Positions 1-5,254 of a stretch of 7,299 nt of DNA are shown piece by piece. Position 1 is the first letter of the stretch. The number at the start of each line of letters is the position of its first letter. The notes beneath the pieces are model-generated. The model was not told where the DNA came from and made no database searches. It worked only from the letters and a program-made list of their open reading frames with translations. Source of the stretch: Nitrosotalea sp. (GTDB taxonomy: Archaea; Thermoproteota; Nitrososphaeria; Nitrososphaerales; Nitrosopumilaceae); contig JARLFW010000078.1 of NCBI GenBank assembly GCA_031296345.1, positions 1 to 7,299 on the forward strand. Reading direction: 5' to 3'. The position numbers and the translations under genes are program-made.

Positions 1-957
1 ACAAAAATTTATCATGGTGATATAAGGGCAGTTGATGATGTAAGTTTCTCAGTTCAGCCAGGAGAGATATTTGGCCTGCTGGGTCCAAACGGTGCGGGTA
101 AGACTACAATAATTAAGATGATCGTAACTCTTACCCACTCTACTTCAGGCGTCTTGCGAGTTTTTGGAGTAGACTCTTCCAAATCCCCAGAAACTGTTAG
201 AAGTATGTTGGGATATGTGCCGCAGAGCATCTCAGTTGATACGGATCTTACAGGATATGAAAATCTACTAATATTTTCAAAACTATCCTATGTTGACAAG
301 AAGGAACGTAGTGGAAGAATAAAAGATGCACTAGAATACATGGGTCTAACTGAGAGAGCCAAGGATCTTGTCAAGCATTACAGCGGTGGCATGATGCGTA
401 GGTTGGAAATAGCTCAAGCTCTTGTTAATCGACCAAGAATTTTACTTTTAGATGAGCCAAGTATCGGACTTGATCCTGTGTCAAAGATGCACGTATGGGA
501 AAGCATAAAGCAACTCAAGCAAAAGTTTGGTACCACAATTTTAATCACAACTCATGACATGAGTGAGGCAGACGAACTCTGTGACAGGATAGCAATCATG
601 TCAGATGGCAAAATCGCAGTTTTAGGAAGTCCTACAGAATTGAAGAAGTCTGTTGGCGGAGATGTAATCACGGTAAATCTTACTTCTGCTCATCCAAGCA
701 TTGTATTTCCAAAAGAGATTGGAACAATAATGCATAGTAATGAGAAATCCATTCAAATTTTAGCTGAGAATGGTGAGATTGCAATTCCACTTGTCAGTAA
801 TTTCTTTCGAGATCAAAAAATTACAGTAGATTCTATTTCAATCCACAGACCAAACTTGGATGATGTTTTCATGAAATATGCCAAAAGAAGACTACATGAA
901 GAAATTTCCCCCCATGCAGTTAGTGCGCGTCGTGATTTTGTGAGGCATACAAAATGA
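1..957 (+). CDS. ABC transporter ATP-binding protein, DrrA-like exporter type (5' end outside the window)
   Basis: This is the cytoplasmic ATPase subunit of an ABC exporter that works with the permease just downstream. The frame is open from base 1, and 318 codons are visible. The Walker A motif GPNGAGKTT is at bases 82-108, so the in-frame ATG at 118 lies after it and cannot be the start; the true start is a little left of the window. In order follow the Q-loop (GYVPQ), the ABC signature YSGGMMRRLEIA near base 379, Walker B with D-loop (LLLDEPSIGLDP, about bases 442-477) and the switch histidine in TTHDMSEAD. The part after about base 655 is the variable C-terminal region found in the DrrA/CcmA-like group. 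All catalytic motifs are intact. Its stop overlaps the permease start by ATGA, showing translational coupling in one operon. The transported substrate cannot be told; drug or lipid export names for this family are mostly by similarity. Confidence 0.93.
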   Translation, partial: TKIYHGDIRAVDDVSFSVQPGEIFGLLGPNGAGKTTIIKMIVTLTHSTSGVLRVFGVDSSKSPETVRSMLGYVPQSISVDTDLTGYENLLIFSKLSYVDKKERSGRIKDALEYMGLTERAKDLVKHYSGGMMRRLEIAQALVNRPRILLLDEPSIGLDPVSKMHVWESIKQLKQKFGTTILITTHDMSEADELCDRIAIMSDGKIAVLGSPTELKKSVGGDVITVNLTSAHPSIVFPKEIGTIMHSNEKSIQILAENGEIAIPLVSNFFRDQKITVDSISIHRPNLDDVFMKYAKRRLHEEISPHAVSARRDFVRHTK

Positions 958-1724
958 ATATTGGAAGATTTCTTTCAAGTTCGGCTACAGTTGCAGAAAT
1001 GGAGGCAAGAAAGATACGCCATGATACAACTGAGCTTTGGATAAGGATAGTCCAGCCTGCACTATGGCTAGTAGTTTTTGGTGTTACTTTTAATAGCATC
1101 AAGGCGATGCCAACGGGTAGCTTCTCATACATTCAATTCATCACTCCTGGAATCTTGGCACAGTCTGTTTTGTTTATAGCAATTTTTTATGGCATTACAG
1201 TCGTATGGGAAAGAGATGTTGGAATAATTACCAAGTTGTTATCCACCCCATCTCCTCGTGCATCAATTGTTTTGGGTAAATCACTTTCTGCAAGTCTAAG
1301 AGGTTTATTTCAAGCAGTGATGATATTTGCCTTGGCACTTGCACTGGGAGTCAAGATACGACTAGACACACTTGACATATTGGGCGTTTTTGCAGTAGTG
1401 ATTTTGTTTGCCATGTGCTTTTCAAGTCTGTCCATGCTGCTTGCATCATTTATGAAAACTCGCGATAGGATGATGGGAATAGGTCAGGCATTGACCATGC
1501 CGCTTTTCTTTGCAAGCAATGCCATCTATCCAATTTCAGTAATGCCAGTTTGGCTCCAGTATGTATCCAAAGTAAATCCTCTAAGCTATGTAGTGGATGC
1601 AATGAGGGCCATGCTGCTATCTGGTAGTTATGAAAATTTACCAATTGACATTTTTGCATTACTTGTTGCTACTGTTACTTTTGTAGCACTTGCTTCAATT
1701 ACAATCAAGAGATTATTAGAATAA
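954..1724 (+). CDS. ABC-2 type transporter permease, DrrB-like
   Basis: This is the membrane subunit of the exporter, 256 residues, the usual length for the family. Six hydrophobic segments are visible at about residues 30-48, 62-84, 115-135, 142-165, 178-196 and 232-250. The sequence ERDVGIITKLLSTPSPR (residues 86-102) matches the conserved cytoplasmic loop of ABC-2 permeases (E-R-x-x-G-x-x-x-x-L-L-x-T-P), and NPLSYVVDAMR (208-218) matches their typical segment before the last helix. The ATG at 954 overlaps the ATPase stop (ATGA). It needs the ATPase to work, most likely as a dimer of each subunit. The substrate is unknown. No clear terminator follows, so the transcript may run into the small membrane-protein gene downstream. 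Confidence 0.93.
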   Translation: MNIGRFLSSSATVAEMEARKIRHDTTELWIRIVQPALWLVVFGVTFNSIKAMPTGSFSYIQFITPGILAQSVLFIAIFYGITVVWERDVGIITKLLSTPSPRASIVLGKSLSASLRGLFQAVMIFALALALGVKIRLDTLDILGVFAVVILFAMCFSSLSMLLASFMKTRDRMMGIGQALTMPLFFASNAIYPISVMPVWLQYVSKVNPLSYVVDAMRAMLLSGSYENLPIDIFALLVATVTFVALASITIKRLLE

Positions 1725-1769
1725 CTGTCACAAACCCATCAAAAGTCCAAAATTGTTATAGTATTGCAT

Positions 1770-1791
1770 CTAGTCTTACAGGAGTCTAACC
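1770..1791 (+). repeat. Intergenic 22-nt element, copy A
   Basis: First of three same-strand copies (others at 2734-2755 and 3601-3622). The shared positions are C-AG-CTTACAG, then a T at position 16 and ACC at positions 20-22. Copy A matches copy C at 17 of 22 positions and copy B at 16 of 22. It lies 23 nt before the start of the 43-residue membrane ORF, after an AT-rich stretch containing TTATAG. It may be a promoter-associated protein site or part of an untranslated leader. Function is unknown. Confidence 0.4.
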
Positions 1792-1814
1792 GATGAATTG
1801 AAAGATACGCATCA

Positions 1815-1946
1815 ATGGATTTGGTTAATACATATATTGAAAATGCAAACAAGATAATTTTTCTAATTACTATAATTGGAATAAGTGTTGTAGGTGGAAT
1901 CATTTTGTTGACATTTACTACCTTTAGAAAAAATTCTACCAATTGA
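1815..1946 (+). CDS. Small single-span membrane protein, 43 residues (hypothetical)
   Basis: A short ATG-to-TGA frame lies in the 360-nt gap between the exporter operon and the first PEFG gene. The product has a short polar N-terminus (MDLVNTYIENANK), one strongly hydrophobic stretch at about residues 14-35, and a short basic tail (FRKNSTN). That is the layout of a small membrane protein, with the positive end predicted inside. I do not recognise a family. It lies 90 nt after the permease stop and could be an accessory of that exporter or an independent gene. Repeat copy A ends 23 nt before its ATG. I see no good TATA box at the leaderless distance, so a leader or operon read-through is more likely. 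Confidence is limited by its length. Confidence 0.45.
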   Translation: MDLVNTYIENANKIIFLITIIGISVVGGIILLTFTTFRKNSTN

Positions 1947-2052
1947 ATATTCTAATTTGAGATTATTAAAAAATTAAGGAAGGGAGTTTTGTAGCTATTC
2001 CGATTAGATTACTGCACATTTTCTGTTAAATTATTCTCTAAAACAGAATTGC
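1947..2052. other. Intergenic DNA with a dyad TTCTGTT-N14-AACAGAA
   Basis: No open frame worth calling is seen here. A perfect 7+7 inverted repeat, TTCTGTT at 2021-2027 and AACAGAA at 2042-2048, sits just upstream of the TATA-like box (2053-2060) of the PEFG gene at 2085. Its place next to the transcription factor B element fits a regulator site. It could also be a chance dyad in AT-rich DNA. Confidence 0.3.
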
Positions 2053-2060
2053 TTTAATAT
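2053..2060 (+). promoter_or_regulatory. TATA-like box TTTAATAT for the PEFG gene at 2085
   Basis: The box is followed by 24 nt and then the TTG start at 2085. In archaea transcription begins about 25 nt after the TATA box, so the message would begin at or next to the start codon (leaderless). The same octamer recurs at 3664-3671, 25 nt before an in-frame TTG of the second PEFG gene. It supports TTG as the start, since no suitable in-frame ATG keeps the signal peptide whole. Confidence 0.55.
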
Positions 2061-2084
2061 CATGTAACACGATAAATTAACGGA

Positions 2085-2711
2085 TTGAAAACAAGACTGA
2101 TTTTTTCATTACTTACTGTTACGATGATTGGCGTTCTGATGTCATCTATTATCTTACCGGCTTATGCATCATTACAATCTTGTTCGTCTGATAATGGCAG
2201 CGTATGCGTTAACTGGTATTTCATCGATAAAGAGGGTGCACAAATAGACCAGCCCTCTCCAATTCTAATTGATACGACACATACTCATGAAACAACAATC
2301 AAGTGGTATGTTGTAGGTGAGACGGGCAATGGGGCATTTCAATTTAAAACAATATCCCATGTATCAAAGGGAACTCCTGGCATGATTGAAAATTGTACAC
2401 CATTTTCCATCACGGCGTTTAATGAATCAGCACAGGTTACAGGACAATACGAATGTACCATCAAAGCAGATGAAGATGTAGGCCTTGGAACATTGGAAAT
2501 CGATTTGGCAGTAAACAATGGTAAAAGTTTGCCATTTTATGATATCAATAATAACTTTGTAGGTACTTCATTCCAATATTCTACTGATGTTGTTGTTGGC
2601 CCAAATGTGGTTCCAGAGTTTGGGCAGATTAGTGCACTGGTGCTAATCATTTCCATTGTAGCGATAATATTGATTTCAACAAAATCAAAATTAAACCTGA
2701 TATACAGATAA
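2085..2711 (+). CDS. Exported PEFG-CTERM surface protein, 208 residues
   Basis: This is a secreted or surface-anchored protein with no recognised enzymatic domain. It starts with TTG, giving MKTR, a hydrophobic core and the cleavage-like end PAYA (residues 25-28), a typical Sec signal peptide. The mature part is polar and beta-rich, with four cysteines (33, 41, 104, 124) that may form two disulfides and N-glycosylation-type sequons at NCT and NES. The C-terminus is tripartite: PEFG at 177-180, a hydrophobic stretch at about 182-198, then a basic tail (KSK..R). This matches the PEFG-CTERM signal, thought to be recognised by an archaeosortase-family membrane protease that cleaves the tail and passes the protein to another anchor. 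No such enzyme is in this window. Internal ATGs lie inside the signal core and would delete its basic N-region. The role of the mature domain is unknown. Confidence 0.87.
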   Translation: MKTRLIFSLLTVTMIGVLMSSIILPAYASLQSCSSDNGSVCVNWYFIDKEGAQIDQPSPILIDTTHTHETTIKWYVVGETGNGAFQFKTISHVSKGTPGMIENCTPFSITAFNESAQVTGQYECTIKADEDVGLGTLEIDLAVNNGKSLPFYDINNNFVGTSFQYSTDVVVGPNVVPEFGQISALVLIISIVAIILISTKSKLNLIYR

Positions 2712-2733
2712 TCTTCAACAAATCATAATAAAA

Positions 2734-2755
2734 CGAGTCTTACAGTTTTTGAACC
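2734..2755 (+). repeat. Intergenic 22-nt element, copy B
   Basis: The second copy of the element lies 22 nt after the first PEFG gene, in the gap between two convergent genes. Identity is 16 of 22 to both copies A and C, and it shares an extra AA before and T after with copy C. It is preceded by the AT-rich stretch ATAATAAAA. As no plus-strand gene follows, it is either not a gene promoter or drives a non-coding or antisense transcript towards the CBS gene. Confidence 0.35.
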
Positions 2756-2793
2756 TACACTTCACCCCAAAAAAATTTGCCAAATGAAGGTTC
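2751..2793 (+). other. Possible hairpin in the convergent gap (GAACCT / AGGTTC)
   Basis: GAACCT at 2751-2756 pairs perfectly with AGGTTC at 2788-2793 across a 31-nt loop, followed by the T-rich TTTATT. The stem starts inside copy B of the repeat. It could be part of a bidirectional end region or of a small RNA. The long loop makes it weak as a terminator. Confidence 0.22.
2769..2775 (-). terminator. Oligo-T terminator for the CBS gene
   Basis: Seven A residues on the plus strand give a T7 run on the minus strand about 50 nt after the stop of the CBS gene. Archaeal RNA polymerase ends transcription at such T-runs without needing a hairpin. No comparable run lies nearer to the gene end. Confidence 0.45.
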
Positions 2794-2824
2794 TTTATTG
2801 AGAGGTGATACGTACAAAGAAAAA

Positions 2825-3253
2825 TCAGAATGCCATTTGTGCAAAAGAATTACAAATTTGTCTCATATCTAAATCAGAATCTATGATACATTTTCTTATC
2901 AAATCTGTTGCTGTAACAATTCCCACTAGTCGATTTTCTTCTATTACAGGCATCTTGTGGATCTTTTTCTCTTTCATCAGTTCGGCTAGTTTTCTTGCAG
3001 TATCATTTGGACTAACAGTTATCAAAGGCAAAGACATTACATTTTGTACGGGCGTGGATGATGACTTGTCAAGAGAGGTAATCCTTGTTACGAAATCTCT
3101 TTCTGTCAATATGCCAACCGGTACATTTTTTTTGGTAATAACTAAGCAACTAACTCCTGTATCTTCCATCATTTTGGCAGCTTCCCTAACCGTTAATGAA
3201 GCGTCAATCGAAACAATTTGTTTTTTCATCATATCCTTCACAAAAGTATCCAT
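2825..3253 (-). CDS. Tandem CBS-domain protein, 142 residues
   Basis: This is a small soluble protein made of two CBS domains, about residues 8-58 and 72-121, that together form one Bateman module. The hallmark segments are GILTERDF (47-54) and GIVTATDL (111-118), each the end of a CBS unit, and each domain opens with the usual V-x-x-D/PN pattern (ITVSPNDTARKL in the second). Such modules bind adenosine nucleotides or S-adenosylmethionine and act as energy or metabolite sensors, usually on a partner protein. Here no effector domain is fused, so the target is unknown. A short C-terminal tail after residue 121 carries two further cysteines (122 and 134). The ATG start has a TTTTTATT box 21 nt upstream, fitting a leaderless message. 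It is convergent with the first PEFG gene, and I see no functional link. Confidence 0.93.
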   Translation of the reverse strand: MDTFVKDMMKKQIVSIDASLTVREAAKMMEDTGVSCLVITKKNVPVGILTERDFVTRITSLDKSSSTPVQNVMSLPLITVSPNDTARKLAELMKEKKIHKMPVIEENRLVGIVTATDLIRKCIIDSDLDMRQICNSFAQMAF

Positions 3254-3274
3254 ACAATGTACTATTTTTCATTC

Positions 3275-3282
3275 AATAAAAA
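3275..3282 (-). promoter_or_regulatory. TATA-like box TTTTTATT for the CBS gene
   Basis: Read on the minus strand, TTTTTATT ends 21 nt before the ATG at 3253. This is the distance at which archaeal transcription would start at or very near the start codon. Confidence 0.4.
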
Positions 3283-3334
3283 CACGGAATCAGATTATCA
3301 ACATTGGAATCTGGACAATTAGACAGATTTTGGC

Positions 3335-3369
3335 AGTCAGATTTGTGAGAGTTCAAATCTTACATGACT
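3335..3369 (+). other. Hairpin-forming intergenic segment
   Basis: Between the divergent CBS and zinc-ribbon genes, AGTCA (3335-3339) pairs with TGACT (3365-3369). Inside, two alternative stems compete: GATTTG (3340-3345) with CAAATC (3354-3359), or TGTGAG (3344-3349) with CTTACA (3359-3364, one G-T pair). GTTCAAATC looks like a tRNA T-loop, but no acceptor or anticodon arm can be built. It may be a small structured RNA, an operator or chance. A TCTTACA core and a distant GACC also loosely resemble the 22-nt repeat. Confidence 0.25.
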
Positions 3370-3410
3370 TGACCTTGGTTGAATTTCAATGCTGATAATT
3401 TGCCTTCTAA

Positions 3411-3426
3411 TTTTTATGCAAATAAA
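3411..3426 (+). promoter_or_regulatory. AT-rich core promoter of the zinc-ribbon gene
   Basis: TTTTTATG (3411-3418) ends 28 nt before the ATG at 3447, and AAATAAAG (3419-3426) ends 20 nt before it. Either could be the TATA box of a leaderless or nearly leaderless message; I cannot choose between them. Confidence 0.35.
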
Positions 3427-3446
3427 GACAAAATTTTCTATCGAAT

Positions 3447-3581
3447 ATGACTACAATACAAGTTCCTTATACGTGTGGTAAATGCAAAAATCAGTTCAAT
3501 GTAACTATGAAACTTGGAGAGCCATTCATATCTAGACATTGTACAAAATGCGATGGTATTGCAACTGCTCCAGCACTGTAG
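3447..3581 (+). CDS. Zinc-ribbon protein, 44 residues
   Basis: A complete ATG-to-TAG frame encodes a tiny protein with two CxxC knuckles: C10-G-K-C13 and C32-T-K-C35, separated by 18 residues. This is the arrangement of a single rubredoxin-type zinc ribbon, which would bind one Zn2+ through the four cysteines. Beta-strand-like segments (FNVTMKLGE) lie between the knuckles, as expected for the fold. Such stand-alone ribbons are common in archaea and may bind nucleic acid or a protein partner; nothing here identifies which. It lies 67 nt before the second PEFG gene in the same direction, divergent from the CBS gene. The regular cysteine pattern makes it a real gene despite its length. Confidence 0.75.
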   Translation: MTTIQVPYTCGKCKNQFNVTMKLGEPFISRHCTKCDGIATAPAL

Positions 3582-3600
3582 GATGACAGATACGCTTTAA

Positions 3601-3622
3601 CGAGCCTTACAGGATTCAGACC
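3601..3622 (+). repeat. Intergenic 22-nt element, copy C
   Basis: The third copy directly follows the TATA-like GCTTTAA (3594-3600) and ends 26 nt before the ATG at 3649, close to the 23 nt seen for copy A. Within it and just after, CTTACAGG and CCTGTTAAG can form a stem with one bulged base. This placement between a TATA-like box and a gene suggests a promoter or leader element. Confidence 0.4.
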
Positions 3623-3648
3623 TGTTAAGAGCAAATCCTATTGATACA

Positions 3649-4446
3649 ATGAGAAAACTATCATTTAATATCTCAAGAATACCATCTATAGAGAAATTGG
3701 ATCTGGTTGAAAGAATTGTTAATTATTCTTTATTGTCACTACTGCTAATTTTTTCAGTCGTGATTATTCCTTTTTCCACTGGTCTTGGTTTTGCCCATGC
3801 AATCTCAGACCAAAGTACTACATGGTATGGAGATATGACAATTAATCTTTCCATACCTCAACAGTCTATCAAGATAACTTCTACGGGCACTGGTCCATTT
3901 TCGTTTACTGTTGGAAATGATGGGGCTGTAAGTGGAACAGGCACTATCACCCAAAATGTAAAAGTTTCTGGAATCTACAAAGGGACAATATGCAACGGAA
4001 TTGGGCTATACGTTTGGAATTATGATATTAGTGGACGCGCTTACCAAAGCACTGGGACTGCAAACATGATTTTTACCTTCATCTCTTCAAACGTACACGG
4101 TAGTGTTTCATGTCAAGGCGGAGGTAATACTCAAACTATTCCGTTGGACAATTCCCCGGTGAATACTTTTGGTCCTCAAAATATTCAAATGAATCTAAAT
4201 CAAGGCGCATCAATTGATTCTCCGTTTCTCGGAGTAGGTGATCTCAAAATTGAGCTGACTGGAACTAATTCTTCATCATTATACTCCATACCAAACCAGC
4301 AACAATCGACTGTTCAACCAACTCTGAATTTTTCCACATCAATACCAGAATTTGGTTCTCTTGCAGGCATGATTATTGCAATTGCCATTATTACTATCAT
4401 CATGATATCAAGAAAATTCAGATTTGAATTAAAAATAAAAAATTAA
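3649..4446 (+). CDS. Exported PEFG-CTERM surface protein, 265 residues (start may be TTG at 3697)
   Basis: This is a second secreted or surface protein carrying the PEFG-CTERM tail. From the ATG it has an unusually long, charged N-region of about 26 residues, a hydrophobic core at about 27-46 and the cleavage-like FAHA (48-51). From the in-frame TTG at 3697 (residue 17) the signal peptide would have normal length, and TTTAATAT (3664-3671) lies 25 nt before it, as in the first PEFG gene; that start is quite plausible. The mature part is rich in Gly, Ser, Thr, Asn and Ile, looks beta-sheet-like, and has two cysteines (115 and 155) that could pair. A Gln/Ser/Pro-rich linker (215-231) leads to PEFG (233-236), a hydrophobic segment (238-254) and a basic tail. 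The tail should be processed by an archaeosortase encoded elsewhere. I recognise no catalytic domain. It is not an obvious paralogue of the first PEFG protein outside the two ends. Confidence 0.87.
   Translation: MRKLSFNISRIPSIEKLDLVERIVNYSLLSLLLIFSVVIIPFSTGLGFAHAISDQSTTWYGDMTINLSIPQQSIKITSTGTGPFSFTVGNDGAVSGTGTITQNVKVSGIYKGTICNGIGLYVWNYDISGRAYQSTGTANMIFTFISSNVHGSVSCQGGGNTQTIPLDNSPVNTFGPQNIQMNLNQGASIDSPFLGVGDLKIELTGTNSSSLYSIPNQQQSTVQPTLNFSTSIPEFGSLAGMIIAIAIITIIMISRKFRFELKIKN
3664..3671 (+). promoter_or_regulatory. TATA-like box TTTAATAT inside the annotated 5' end of the second PEFG gene
   Basis: The octamer is identical to the box at 2053-2060, including the next base C. It lies 25 nt before the in-frame TTG at 3697, compared with 24 nt at the first PEFG gene. 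If used, it would give a leaderless message that starts 16 codons after the ATG at 3649. Confidence 0.4.
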
Positions 4447-4490
4447 CCCATTTTAATCAATTGGCGTCAGTATTGGATACGAAATAAAGG

Positions 4491-4564
4491 TGCCGCCGGC
4501 AAGACTTGAACATGCGACAGCTCGGTCTTCAGCCGAGTGCTCTCCCGGGCTGAGCTACGGCGGC
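4491..4564 (-). tRNA. trnF: tRNA-Phe, anticodon GAA, 74 nt
   Basis: The minus strand folds into a full cloverleaf. The acceptor is GCCGCCG with CGGCGGC and discriminator A. The D-stem is GCTC with GAGC and the loop carries the invariant GGs. The anticodon arm is CTCGG, loop CTGAAGA, CCGAG, giving anticodon GAA. The variable loop has five bases. The T-arm has loop TTCAAGT. The CCA end is not encoded (CCT follows), so it must be added by the tRNA nucleotidyltransferase. No intron is present at the anticodon. The T-stem GCATG/CTTGC has a T-T mismatch at the 52:62 pair; the rest is fully paired. It lies 43 nt downstream of the adenosyltransferase gene on the same strand, with its own promoter box. 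Confidence 0.96.
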
Positions 4565-4590
4565 ACGTTTGATTCTCAAAGTATTCGGGA

Positions 4591-4597
4591 ATTAAAG
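4591..4597 (-). promoter_or_regulatory. TATA-like box CTTTAAT for tRNA-Phe
   Basis: Read on the minus strand, CTTTAAT ends 26 nt before the first base of the mature tRNA, the usual archaeal distance for a transcript starting just ahead of the tRNA 5' end. Confidence 0.4.
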
Positions 4598-4607
4598 TGT
4601 GTCTCTC

Positions 4608-5144
4608 CTATTTTTTCCAAGCAACATCAGAAATTTTTTTTCTTTTATTTATTGTCCTAGCAACCACAAAAAGAAGATCTGATAACCTATTCATATAGAC
4701 CAAACATTCGTTGTTTATCTTGTCTACCTCTGACAAGTTTACGACATTTATCTCAGCTCTTCTACAGATTGCTCTTGCCAGATGAACCTGTGATGCAACC
4801 AAATCACCTCCAGGTAAAATGAAAAAAGTTATCGGTGACAATTTCTCCTCTAACCTATCAATCTCTTTTTCAAGATAGAACACCATGTCAGATGTGACCC
4901 TGTTTGATTTGTTATCCAAATTTGGATTTGCAAGATCTGCACCAACTACAAACAAATCATTTTGTATTTTTGTCAACAAATCACGAATATCTTTTCCCAA
5001 TTTCGAAGATAAAACAATTCCAAGAGCAGCATTAAGTTCATCTACCATACCATAAGTTACAATTCTAGGGTTTGATTTTTGTACACGTTTGTTGCCAATC
5101 AACCCAGTAGTTCCATCATCACCAGTTTTAGTATAAATTTTCAC
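4608..5144 (-). CDS. PduO-type ATP:cob(I)alamin adenosyltransferase, 178 residues
   Basis: The enzyme transfers the adenosyl group of ATP to cob(I)alamin, making adenosylcobalamin. Family motifs appear in order: TKTGDDGTTGL (residues 5-15, ATP-binding N-terminus), YGMVDELNAALG (31-42), FILPGG (108-113), RAICRRAE (124-131, with the conserved arginines that bind ATP) and YMNRLSDLLFVVAR (150-163). Length is normal for the PduO/MMAB group, which forms trimers of helical bundles. In ammonia-oxidising archaea the likely use is coenzyme supply for methylmalonyl-CoA mutase in carbon fixation; this is inferred from the group, not from neighbours. The start is GTG: AAGATTAAAA on the minus strand ends 26 nt before it, which fits a leaderless message. 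It is divergent from the HD-domain gene, with 110 nt between the two starts. No other cobalamin gene is near. Confidence 0.95.
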   Translation of the reverse strand: MKIYTKTGDDGTTGLIGNKRVQKSNPRIVTYGMVDELNAALGIVLSSKLGKDIRDLLTKIQNDLFVVGADLANPNLDNKSNRVTSDMVFYLEKEIDRLEEKLSPITFFILPGGDLVASQVHLARAICRRAEINVVNLSEVDKINNECLVYMNRLSDLLFVVARTINKRKKISDVAWKK

Positions 5145-5170
5145 AGTTACATACTAGCAATTCTTGTCAT

Positions 5171-5180
5171 TTTAATCTTG
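5171..5180 (-). promoter_or_regulatory. Promoter box AAGATTAAAA for the adenosyltransferase gene
   Basis: On the minus strand this decamer ends 26 nt before the GTG at 5144. The identical decamer stands on the plus strand at 5221-5230 for the divergent HD gene, and a nine-of-ten match precedes the gene at 6228. The bases before TTAAAA would be the transcription factor B recognition part. It supports GTG as start and a leaderless transcript. Confidence 0.5.
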
Positions 5181-5220
5181 TTTGAATATATTGACATTTT
5201 AAAACTAGACAATAGACTCA

Positions 5221-5230
5221 AAGATTAAAA
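5221..5230 (+). promoter_or_regulatory. Promoter box AAGATTAAAA for the HD-domain gene
   Basis: The decamer ends 24 nt before the GTG at 5255. It is the same sequence as the box of the divergent adenosyltransferase gene. The nearby ATG at 5239 is out of frame with the HD protein and closes after eight codons, so it is not the start. Confidence 0.5.
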
Positions 5231-5254
5231 CAGGAATCATGAGAAGAATTACTT

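Noticed and set aside
118..120. ATG as start of the ABC ATPase
   Set aside because: It lies after Walker A; the frame is open back to base 1 and encodes the normal N-terminal strand and the P-loop.
920..1659. Two minus-strand frames opposite the permease
   Set aside because: They are antisense to conserved ABC-2 permease sequence and show no family features.
1925..1938. Small palindrome TAGAA-AAAA-TTCTA as terminator
   Set aside because: It lies inside the end of the small ORF, is very AT-rich and is not followed by a T-run; likely chance.
1739..1942. A 67-codon minus-strand frame in the first large gap
   Set aside because: It overlaps the better supported small plus-strand membrane ORF and has no recognisable features or promoter.
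3331..3370. A degenerate tRNA around GTTCAAATC
   Set aside because: The T-stem has a mismatch, and no acceptor, D or anticodon arm can be found at the right distances.
2805..3395. A 196-codon plus-strand frame opposite the CBS gene
   Set aside because: The minus-strand frame is an unmistakable two-CBS protein with its own promoter; the plus-strand translation has no family features and is its antisense shadow.
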